A DNA stretch of 64,000 bases from Entomospira culicis (GTDB lineage Bacteria > Spirochaetota > Spirochaetia > WRBN01), in the NCBI RefSeq assembly GCF_028748145.1, contig NZ_CP118181.1:1426211-1490210 (forward strand), read 5' to 3'. Both the position numbers and the translations under genes were made by a program. The notes under the pieces were generated by a model. It saw nothing but the letters and a program-made list of their open reading frames with translations. It was not told where the DNA came from and ran no database searches. This document shows, in pieces, positions 57,464-64,000 of this stretch. Numbering within the stretch: position 1 is the first letter of the stretch; each line of letters opens with the position of its first letter.

Positions 57464-58846
57464 CTAGTTCTTCATATTGATGGGCTGCCACGTGCTCTCC
57501 AAAACATCTTGCCAAAGGCGACCGCGAGGGTTAATTTTATTGCGCGAACGCGTGGCTAACTTGATAGGCACATGCACATAAATACCATTCCACTGACTCA
57601 TCAAGACCTTGGTTTTACCTGCCATGGCAGCATGTACGGCATTATTCCCCAACCTAGCGCAGTAGATGGCATCATTACTATTAGGAGCACTGGCACGAAT
57701 CGTATAGCTTGGGTCGATGTAACGCACCATCGCATCGAGACCGATACTCTTAAAGTGCGCCGAGATCTTCTCCTTTAAAAAGAGACCAATATCGTGCATG
57801 CGGGCGTTACCACCAGCATCCTTCTCCCCGATCTTTCCCCACTCTGCTTCCATAAGATCGGCGCCAGCACCTTCGGCAACCACAATCACCGCATGCCCCT
57901 TGCGCCCCAAACGTTCGGTGAGCGACTTGAGCAAGCCCTTAGGGCCATCAAGATCGAAAGGAACCTCTGGAATCAAGACATAATTCGCCTGCTGACTAGC
58001 CAATGCCGTCTGGGCAGCAATAAATCCAGAGTCGCGCCCCATCACCTTAACTAAACCAACACCGTTCATTACGCCATTGGCCTCTACGTGGGCAGCGTAC
58101 ACGCTCTCTTGGGCAATACCCACCGCCGTCTCAAAGCCAAACGATTTGTTAATAAAGGATAAGTCATTGTCGATGGTTTTAGGCACACCCACCACCGCAA
58201 GGTCATACCCACGACGCTCCGCCTCATCGGCAATGGCAGCAGCGCCCTTTTGCGATCCATCACCGCCAATCACAAAGAGCATATTAATGCGATAACGCTG
58301 TAACGTATCGACAATCTCTTCGGTCTTTTCACCACCACCACGTGCGCTACCCAGAATCGTACCACCTTCTAGGTGGATATCATCCACAATATCTGGATCT
58401 AAGCGCATAGGCCCCATTGGGCTGTCGAGTAAAAAACCGCGGTATCCATAACGAAAACCCCACACCGTCTTTACGCCATAACCGAGCATGAGGCTACGTA
58501 CTAACGATCGAATCACATCGTTTAACCCAGGGCAAAGTCCGCCTGAAGTAGAGATACCCGCCCGCACGTTATCGGGATTAAAGTAGAGCTTCTTTCTCGC
58601 CCCTGCGCGCTCCATACGATTACGTGGGTCGTGAATCGCCTCTTCTTGAAGCTTTCTATCGGTAAAGTCATTGGTATCAACCTTGTAGAGCGTGTAATCT
58701 CCATCGCTAACAAAATCGATGCTATCGGAACCTGATGTCTTAAAAAAGGGACTATCGTATTTGTTCTCCCCCAACGTAGGAATGGTAAAGTCGATGCCAT
58801 CCAAATAAGATTTCTTCTTCTGTTCTACTGGTTTCTCTATACTCAT
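57464..58846 (-). CDS. 6-phosphofructokinase, trypanosome/PPi-lineage type, ATP-like donor residues
   Basis: 460 residues; phosphorylates fructose-6-phosphate in glycolysis. Seen: GGLCPGLNDVIRSLV (102-116), GGTILGSARGGG, GGDGS at 194-198 and PKTIDND at 222-228. A glycine at the GGDGS position is ATP-type, while lysine in PKTIDND is shared with PPi enzymes and with trypanosome and plant ATP-PFKs; the overall sequence looks closest to the trypanosome-like branch, so ATP is the more likely donor. The promoter puts its start at or beside the ATG, with no Shine-Dalgarno. Confidence 0.88.
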   Translation of the reverse strand: MSIEKPVEQKKKSYLDGIDFTIPTLGENKYDSPFFKTSGSDSIDFVSDGDYTLYKVDTNDFTDRKLQEEAIHDPRNRMERAGARKKLYFNPDNVRAGISTSGGLCPGLNDVIRSLVRSLMLGYGVKTVWGFRYGYRGFLLDSPMGPMRLDPDIVDDIHLEGGTILGSARGGGEKTEEIVDTLQRYRINMLFVIGGDGSQKGAAAIADEAERRGYDLAVVGVPKTIDNDLSFINKSFGFETAVGIAQESVYAAHVEANGVMNGVGLVKVMGRDSGFIAAQTALASQQANYVLIPEVPFDLDGPKGLLKSLTERLGRKGHAVIVVAEGAGADLMEAEWGKIGEKDAGGNARMHDIGLFLKEKISAHFKSIGLDAMVRYIDPSYTIRASAPNSNDAIYCARLGNNAVHAAMAGKTKVLMSQWNGIYVHVPIKLATRSRNKINPRGRLWQDVLESTWQPINMKN

Positions 58847-58852
58847 ACTATT

Positions 58853-58881
58853 AAGATAGCAGGTATGCTCATTAATGACAA
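58853..58881 (-). promoter_or_regulatory. Putative leaderless promoter of the phosphofructokinase gene
   Basis: Minus strand -35 TTGTCA (58876-58881) and -10 TATCTT (58853-58858), spacer 17. Only 6 bases separate the -10 from the ATG. Confidence 0.5.
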
Positions 58882-58908
58882 GAGCTTTCCTCCTAATTTT
58901 ACTCCTTT

Positions 58909-60516
58909 TTAAAGTGTGATATAAACGATTTTTTCTAAGATACGCGTAAGCTCCTGATAGGCGATACTCTGGGAATCGGGGCTTAGATGTAGCTCCTCAT
59001 CAAGCAGGTGGTAGCGACGTTGACTCATAGCCGGCTTAAGAAGCGACAAAAGCTTCGGTTTTACGACCAAAAGCTCGCGCCACTGCCCATTATGCACCTG
59101 CTCTACAATAAAGATGCGCTCACGCTCGCTTAGTGCCTGCCAGTGCTCCAAAAAGAGTCGATAACTCTGCTCAAATTTTTGAATATACTGTCGCTGATGT
59201 GGCTCAAAGATCTCCGCCAAAAGCAACGCTTTTGTCCATGCATTCACCACCAAACGCCCTTGCATAATCGCCCGCACTAAACTCAATAACACCTCCTCGT
59301 TGAGGTGTTGCCACTGCTCCACATCAAGCGAGGCGCTCTGCTCTTGCCACCCACTCATCAACGCCTTGGGCAAACGCGCACAGAGATCGCTAGGGAAAAA
59401 ATCACTCACCATCCAGCGCACATCTTCTGGGTCAAGCGCATGCTGATAGGCAAAAAGTGCCCTAATTTTGCTCCCATAAGAGACCGACACAAAGTTATGC
59501 AGGATCTTCTCTTGCTCGCTCATCGGTAAGTAAAACAAGAGATCTGCCAAGCTCGCCAAGCGCCCCTTACTCTCTACCGCACCATACACGGCAATATGTT
59601 GCAAGCTAGAACCATAGGTCGCCCATATCCGCAACATGCTATAATGGTAGGCCGACCAAAAAGGCAAATCGCTACCACCCAAGCCAAGCGCAATATTACG
59701 CACTGCCTGTTGATTCATCAAGAGCAAAAACGGAAGGCGATACGGCTCTTTGTAGCGAATCTCCCCCTGCATCGCCAAAACCTGTTGTAACGACAACGGG
59801 TGCTTTGTCTCCTTATAGATAAGTTCAATGCCCTCGCGTTGCCAAAATCGTGCGGTGTGATAGCAAAATCGTTTCATAATCTGCGCACAAATGCCTTGAC
59901 TATCGCCTTTTTGCGGCCATGCCAACCAAAATTGATAACGCACTTCCTTGCTCGCGCTCTGCCCAATGACTTCTAAACTTGCCCAATCTGCCGATTCTTG
60001 CCAAGTTCTAAGTTCCTTCACTTGATGCACATGCCAACCAAAGCTCTTCTCTTGTTCTTTAAATCGCGGTATTAATAGACGATAAAAAAGCGCATACCCA
60101 AAGAGACGATTACTCATCGGCTTAGGCTCCATATCCATAGCATAGAGGCTAGGCTCAAGCCATACGTAATATCGTCCACCCGCCACTTCTATATTATATG
60201 AGCTAAAGTCATCAAGGATTCCGTCAATAGCCGGCGACGGCGTAGTAAAAAACGAAAAGTGATGCGTATCATAGCTAGCGTTAACACTAGGCATCGCACG
60301 GAGGAGCGTCTGTATCGATTGACTTCGCTCACCCACCACACAAGCAAGAATCTGCGCCTTATGCACCAGCCAGTGCGCGGAAACTTCCTTAAAATCTTGC
60401 GACTCGCTAGCCTCACGAAAGAGAATCTCTGCGCCAAAGCGCTCGCTCCACTGCTGACCAAACGCTTGCCAAGGCGTTACCTCTACGGCACGCGCTTTTC
60501 GACGAAATGACCACAT
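58909..60516 (-). CDS. Large protein with FliG-like C-terminal half
   Basis: 535 residues, no signal peptide. The N-terminal 300 residues are unassigned. From about 318 to 385 (LADLLFYLP, EKILHNF, KIRALFAYQHALDPEDVRW) and at the end, about 485-530 (SLLKPAMSQRRYHLLDEELH then ILEKI), the spacing resembles the middle and C-terminal armadillo-like domains of the flagellar switch protein FliG (FVFEDI..., NMSKRAAEMLKEDME). This is by eye and many charged rotor residues are not obvious. AAAGGAGG precedes the ATG; 11 bases after the mutarotase, so cotranscribed with it. Confidence 0.7.
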   Translation of the reverse strand: MWSFRRKARAVEVTPWQAFGQQWSERFGAEILFREASESQDFKEVSAHWLVHKAQILACVVGERSQSIQTLLRAMPSVNASYDTHHFSFFTTPSPAIDGILDDFSSYNIEVAGGRYYVWLEPSLYAMDMEPKPMSNRLFGYALFYRLLIPRFKEQEKSFGWHVHQVKELRTWQESADWASLEVIGQSASKEVRYQFWLAWPQKGDSQGICAQIMKRFCYHTARFWQREGIELIYKETKHPLSLQQVLAMQGEIRYKEPYRLPFLLLMNQQAVRNIALGLGGSDLPFWSAYHYSMLRIWATYGSSLQHIAVYGAVESKGRLASLADLLFYLPMSEQEKILHNFVSVSYGSKIRALFAYQHALDPEDVRWMVSDFFPSDLCARLPKALMSGWQEQSASLDVEQWQHLNEEVLLSLVRAIMQGRLVVNAWTKALLLAEIFEPHQRQYIQKFEQSYRLFLEHWQALSERERIFIVEQVHNGQWRELLVVKPKLLSLLKPAMSQRRYHLLDEELHLSPDSQSIAYQELTRILEKIVYITL

Positions 60517-60527
60517 CCTCTCCTCCT

Positions 60528-61394
60528 TTAGGTAAAGTGCATCTGCATCCGCATCATCCAGCTAGCTTGTGGTGTCAAGCTTACGCGGGCTACCTGTGCA
60601 GGCTCCACACAGAGCATCGTTTTATAACCATCGGCATGCATGTCGCTAATCTGCTTAGTTCCTTCAGCATGGGGATTCCACACCACCAAGTCCGAAACTC
60701 CTTCATAGCGCATCTGCATGGAACGTTGCCAGCCGTGATCTTTAAGCGTTATCGTCGCATCTGCCATATCGATAAATGCATCATCGCGTGCCATATCCAA
60801 CGAGTCGCCTAGCTGCCACGTACGTAAAGAATTCTCCCCCGCGCGCTGGTACGAAGCGCCCTCTATCCCCAATAATTCCACGGCAGATAACCCACTCACA
60901 TGAAAATACGGGTGCAAAGCAAACGCGTGCTCAAACGGGTTGACATCAGTGTTTTTAACCTCAAATTGACACTCCACCCCTTGCATGGTGAGACGAACGG
61001 CAAACTCCAGTTCAAAAGCGTACGGCCAGTATCGACGAGAAAGGTCATTGTCGCGTAAACGAAAACTCACCGCCACCTCCTGATTTTTCTCGTCCTCATG
61101 ATCGCCGATAAAGCTCCACTGTTGCAGACGCGCAAAGCCATGTTTAGGTAGTCGCCCCTGCATATCCTCACCAAAAATGGGCCAACAAATAGGAATACCT
61201 CCACGCATCGCCTTGCCCTCAGTTAGCGGACTCTTCTCGCTCAACCAGAGCCAATCAGGCGCATCTACGTCGCCACCTTTGGGCAAAATCGCCATAATCT
61301 GCGCCCCATATCGGCTAATAAGCACCTCAAAACGCTCATTCTCTAGCTGGATAAAATCTTGTCCACCCACGCATAATTCGCTAATCATGCCCAT
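60528..61394 (-). CDS. yeaD: D-hexose-6-phosphate mutarotase
   Basis: Interconverts alpha and beta anomers of hexose-6-phosphates; cytosolic, galactose-mutarotase fold. 288 residues from the ATG at 61394, which has GGGGGAG 7 bases upstream; a reading to 61436 has 14 residues not like the family. Seen: RGGIPICWPIFG, KHGFARLQQW, AFALHPYFHVS with the catalytic histidine, and a C-terminal MLCVEPAQV with the catalytic glutamate. Operonic with the FliG-like gene. Confidence 0.9.
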   Translation of the reverse strand: MGMISELCVGGQDFIQLENERFEVLISRYGAQIMAILPKGGDVDAPDWLWLSEKSPLTEGKAMRGGIPICWPIFGEDMQGRLPKHGFARLQQWSFIGDHEDEKNQEVAVSFRLRDNDLSRRYWPYAFELEFAVRLTMQGVECQFEVKNTDVNPFEHAFALHPYFHVSGLSAVELLGIEGASYQRAGENSLRTWQLGDSLDMARDDAFIDMADATITLKDHGWQRSMQMRYEGVSDLVVWNPHAEGTKQISDMHADGYKTMLCVEPAQVARVSLTPQASWMMRMQMHFT

Positions 61395-61481
61395 TCGCAC
61401 GCTCCCCCATCTCGATAAAGACCCATCCCAAAACACCCACGCTTTAGCCGGATAAAATCATACCCACGCAAGCAACGCTCC

Positions 61482-62183
61482 CTACTCATTTCCATCGACG
61501 GAATCCTCACGCTCCTCACTGCCACGCGTATCAGTAAGATTCTCTTGCTCTTCTTCATTACTAGTGCTTGTACTACTTAGCGGGCGAAGTTGATAGAATT
61601 CCACGCGATGGTGCACAATCTCTACGGTGATCTCCTCATCGCTACCCAGTTGCACGCCATCGAGGGTGAGTTCTCCTTCATGCTCATGCTCTTCACGATC
61701 GATACTATACAGTCGACGGCTCTTGCTCTCGCTACGGATCTTACCCTCTAACTTGCTCGCCTCGCGCGCTCGTACCTCTTGATGCACCTCTTGGCTCCAC
61801 TTAACATGCGATCCACCCTCCATGCGCCACAGATGCGCGCCACTAAAGAGATCAACCGACAAACGCGTACCCAAAAGCTCCCGCAACAGAGTGCGCCAGT
61901 AGCTCTTCGAAGCCAATACATCGCCCTCTTCTTGCCACGTAAAGATTGCCTGCTGAATAAAATCGCCATCCACCAGAAGCTCCACCTCGGCCTTTGTCCC
62001 CAAGAACATCCCCTTACCCCGATAACGACGCCCGCTCTCCACCCATTCGCCGGGCCCTTGCGTGCGCTCCATCTGGGCAATCGTCGCCTGTGCACTCTTG
62101 GGAAAGTCGATCCCCTGCCAATTAATCTCCTGTGCAAAAAGCACCCCCGCACTCATCACCAACCAAATGAATATCTTTTTCAC
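61482..62183 (-). CDS. Secreted protein of unknown function
   Basis: 233 residues, GTG start behind GAGGTAGAGAG. Signal peptide of about 17 residues (MKKIFIWLVMSAGVLFAQ). The mature part has repeated beta-strand-like segments (GKGMFLGTKAEVELLVDGDF, LDGVQLGSDEEITVEIV) and a very acidic, Glu/Asp-rich tail of about 30 residues. Family not recognised. It lies 87 bases before the mutarotase on the same strand and is divergent from the sugar dehydratase. Confidence 0.75.
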   Translation of the reverse strand: MKKIFIWLVMSAGVLFAQEINWQGIDFPKSAQATIAQMERTQGPGEWVESGRRYRGKGMFLGTKAEVELLVDGDFIQQAIFTWQEEGDVLASKSYWRTLLRELLGTRLSVDLFSGAHLWRMEGGSHVKWSQEVHQEVRAREASKLEGKIRSESKSRRLYSIDREEHEHEGELTLDGVQLGSDEEITVEIVHHRVEFYQLRPLSSTSTSNEEEQENLTDTRGSEEREDSVDGNE

Positions 62184-62241
62184 CTCTCTACCTCTTCTCT
62201 TTCTCGTATCTACGACCTATTATACTATAAATCGTAACCTA

Positions 62242-62270
62242 TTGCTAGTATTACTTAAATTTGCTATAAT
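62242..62270 (+). promoter_or_regulatory. Putative leaderless promoter of the sugar dehydratase
   Basis: -35 TTGCTA (62242-62247), -10 TATAAT (62265-62270), spacer 17. The ATG at 62278 is only 7 bases beyond the -10. Confidence 0.55.
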
Positions 62271-62277
62271 TATAGCC

Positions 62278-63753
62278 ATGAGCTCTTCTGGACACTATAT
62301 TCTAGGCAGTAATGCAACGGCCTATCACTTGGCTATTATGATGCAACAACTTAGCCCAAAACTTAGCATCACATTGATCGTCGACCCCGATTTATCGCAC
62401 CAGCAGCTGCCCGATGCCTGTAACTTCCCTATTCTCCAAGGTAACTATCAAACCATTCTGCCTGAACTTAACTACCACTTTGACTTTACCATTACCCTCG
62501 ACAACATCTCCACGCAAACCCTCGCCGATCTCTTCCATCAACTCAAAAATCACGGCTTTAAACATACCGCCTACCTCCCTACCCTCCACCATCTACCGCA
62601 ACTTCCCATCTGGCTTAGCTCTCAACAGATCTCTTCCGAGCATTTCCTTGGTCGCCCAAGCGTCTCCTTTCCTTTAGACACCCACCTCTCCTACCTACAA
62701 CACAAAGATATCCTCGTAACCGGTGCAGGCGGATCGATTGGCAGTGAACTCGCCAAACAGCTCCTACGCGCCCAACCCAAAACCATCTACCTCTTTGGAC
62801 ATGGCGAGACCTCCATCTATCACACCGAAAAAGAGGTGCGTAAGCTCCAACAACACGGACTATCCCCAGCAACCACCATTCGCCCCATTATCGGCGAGAT
62901 GCAAGACAAAGCATACATGCACTACCTCATCCAACGCATTAAACCTCATGCCATCTTTCACTGTGCAGCGCATAAGCATGTACCGCTCATGGAGATAAAT
63001 CCGATTGAGGCGATCAAAAATAATGTCTTTGGTCTCCACCACCTCGTCGAGGCGGCGAAACACTTCCCCCCCGAACGCTTTGTCCTCATTAGCACCGACA
63101 AAGCCGTCGATCCCTCCAACATCTACGGCGCGAGTAAAGCGCTAAGTGAAGAGATTCTCCTCCAAGCGAACCACCAAGGCTTTCCCTTCTTCGTCGTGCG
63201 CTTTGGTAATGTCTTGGGCAGTAGGGGCTCGATTCTCCCACTCTTTCAAGAGCAGATCCTCAAAGGCGGCCCGCTCACCATCACCGACGCGCGCATGCAA
63301 CGCTACTGGATGACCATCCCCGAGGCCACCTCTCTCGTGCTCATGGCAGGCGGAGTCCCCAATCCCAAAGCGCTCTACCTCTTAGACATGGGCACACCAA
63401 TCAAAACACTCACCATTGCCAAGCAGATGGCGAAACTCTACGGCTTTGATGTTGATAAAGGCGATATCGACCTGCAATACATTGGTCTTCGCCCCGGAGA
63501 GACGCTTGAGGAACAGCTTACCTCCAAGCAAGAGATGATCAGCGCTACCGACTATCCCAAACTCCTCCAAGTTACCAAAGAACAAGAAATTCTCACCCCG
63601 CAAGCGCTAGAAGCTCTCCTGCAAGAACTCCAAAGTGTCTGTTTCTTCTGCGACCAAAAGCCCAGCGCCTTTCGCTCGTATACCCAGTTACTGACGATTC
63701 TAAGGCGCATCTTCCCCCAGCTCCAAAGCGACGACACCGGCGACTGGCTCTAA
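62278..63753 (+). CDS. CapD/FlaA1-type nucleotide-sugar 4,6-dehydratase, soluble form
   Basis: 491 residues from the ATG at 62278 (upstream in-frame ATGs lie inside the promoter and the divergent gene). Acts on UDP-GlcNAc-type sugars in glycan or flagellin-sugar synthesis. N-terminal 140 residues look like a second Rossmann-type fold (YILGSNATAYHLAIMM); the catalytic SDR domain has TGAGGSIG at 148-155, STDKAV at 272-277 and Y283-x3-K287, with a tyrosine where most long CapD proteins have methionine. The four membrane helices of long CapD/WbpM proteins are absent. Confidence 0.88.
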   Translation: MSSSGHYILGSNATAYHLAIMMQQLSPKLSITLIVDPDLSHQQLPDACNFPILQGNYQTILPELNYHFDFTITLDNISTQTLADLFHQLKNHGFKHTAYLPTLHHLPQLPIWLSSQQISSEHFLGRPSVSFPLDTHLSYLQHKDILVTGAGGSIGSELAKQLLRAQPKTIYLFGHGETSIYHTEKEVRKLQQHGLSPATTIRPIIGEMQDKAYMHYLIQRIKPHAIFHCAAHKHVPLMEINPIEAIKNNVFGLHHLVEAAKHFPPERFVLISTDKAVDPSNIYGASKALSEEILLQANHQGFPFFVVRFGNVLGSRGSILPLFQEQILKGGPLTITDARMQRYWMTIPEATSLVLMAGGVPNPKALYLLDMGTPIKTLTIAKQMAKLYGFDVDKGDIDLQYIGLRPGETLEEQLTSKQEMISATDYPKLLQVTKEQEILTPQALEALLQELQSVCFFCDQKPSAFRSYTQLLTILRRIFPQLQSDDTGDWL

Positions 63754-63870
63754 CCTAGGGAATCACTAAAATTCTCCACATGATGAAATATAAAAAGATA
63801 TCGTATCAATAAGGGGGGAAAATTGAATTTAATAACTGATATAATTTTGTGATTGACAATCAAACAAAGG

Positions 63871-64000
63871 CTACGCCTTAGCAACTCTATTTTTAGTCCA
63901 CATTAGGAGAAAAAGAATATTAACAATCAAAAAAATATTTGAAAGAACGAAAATCTGGTTGGATGGATATTTTGCCAAAAAATACTCCTTTGACTCCACC
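63871..64000 (-). CDS. C-terminal end of a membrane protein (gene enters from right edge)
   Basis: Partial. The minus-strand frame from 63999 to the TAG at 63871-63873 is open for 42 residues and contains a clean membrane helix (IFVLSNIFLIVNILFLLMW) followed by a basic tail (TKNRVAKA). The lower-GC context differs from the rest of the window. A small stem (AAGGC/GCCTT) overlaps the stop but lacks a strong T-run. The family cannot be recognised from this fragment; the 118 bases between it and the dehydratase hold no gene that I can see. Confidence 0.45.
   Translation of the reverse strand, partial: VESKEYFLAKYPSNQIFVLSNIFLIVNILFLLMWTKNRVAKA

Noticed and set aside
57464-58846. Plain PPi-dependent phosphofructokinase call
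   Set aside because: Only the lysine of PKTIDND fits; the GGDGS glycine is ATP-type, so the donor is left open.
62062-62277. Longer N-terminus for the sugar dehydratase
   Set aside because: The extra residues overlap the divergent secreted-protein gene and the promoter with its TATAAT; the hydrophobic look is from reading antisense of that gene.
63857-64000. Plus-strand frame at the right edge (…KKIFERTKIWLDGYF…)
   Set aside because: It lacks any ATG, GTG or TTG start after the stop at 63854; the minus-strand frame with a membrane helix and basic tail is the better explanation.

Overview
The window looks like a spirochaete chromosome (phylum Spirochaetota, Treponema/Spirochaeta/Entomospira-like; this placement is inference). 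The clues are an EF-Tu gene heading the S10-spc-alpha ribosomal supercluster, a run of four large chemoreceptors, many lipoproteins, a DUF4416 protein, a trypanosome-like phosphofructokinase, a lone groS and pyruvate:ferredoxin oxidoreductase, which together suggest a motile, fermentative, probably anaerobic cell. Genes are tightly packed, no gap exceeds 300 bases, and I see no insertion sequence, prophage, rRNA or CRISPR array.

Layout. 1-10.3 kb: the 3' part of hrpA, a secreted protein of unknown function, guanine deaminase and a lipoprotein on the plus strand; rsgA and folD on the minus strand; a YbiT/YkpA-type ABC-F ATPase on the plus strand. 10.35-24.8 kb, minus strand: one long cluster from a promoter upstream of tuf through rpsJ...rplO, secY, rpmJ, rpsM, rpsK, rpoA, rplQ and a tRNA(CAT), closed by a strong terminator. 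24.8-34.1 kb, minus strand: four paralogous methyl-accepting chemotaxis proteins sharing an almost invariant sensor motif. 34.4-35.9 kb: a TPR protein and groS. 35.9-40 kb, minus strand: an operon of rlmKL, a beta-rich protein resembling tocopherol-cyclase-like proteins, and a uracil-DNA-glycosylase-fold protein without its catalytic motifs. 40-46.3 kb: DUF4416, earP, three lipoproteins and an MFS transporter fused to HEAT repeats. 46.4-51 kb: nifJ and a DUF368 (PopT-type) undecaprenyl-phosphate translocase. 51-55.4 kb: a lytic transglycosylase operon, a lipoprotein and a NeuB-family synthase. 55.4-64 kb: a TM2 protein, a NadE whose glutaminase half looks inactive, phosphofructokinase, a large protein with a FliG-like C-terminal half, a hexose-6-phosphate mutarotase, a secreted protein, a soluble CapD/FlaA1-type nucleotide-sugar dehydratase, and the end of a membrane-protein gene entering from the right.

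How it fits together. The translation machinery dominates: ribosomal proteins, EF-Tu, SecY, RNA polymerase alpha, RsgA (30S maturation), RlmKL (23S methylation), EarP (EF-P rhamnosylation), HrpA and an ABC-F factor. A second theme is the cell envelope and motility: chemoreceptors, lipoproteins, MltD-like transglycosylase, PopT, NeuB and the sugar dehydratase.

Regulatory reading. By eye, many genes have a -10 of TATAAT type with a -35 beginning TTGC or TTGT rather than TTGA, at 17-18 bp spacing, and several of these promoters lie so close to the start codon that the mRNA would be leaderless or nearly so. No single previously undescribed system is proved here. The best leads are the decayed UDG-fold protein with its operon partner, the FliG-like protein, the MFS-HEAT fusion, the glutaminase-dead NadE and the possible leaderless promoters.
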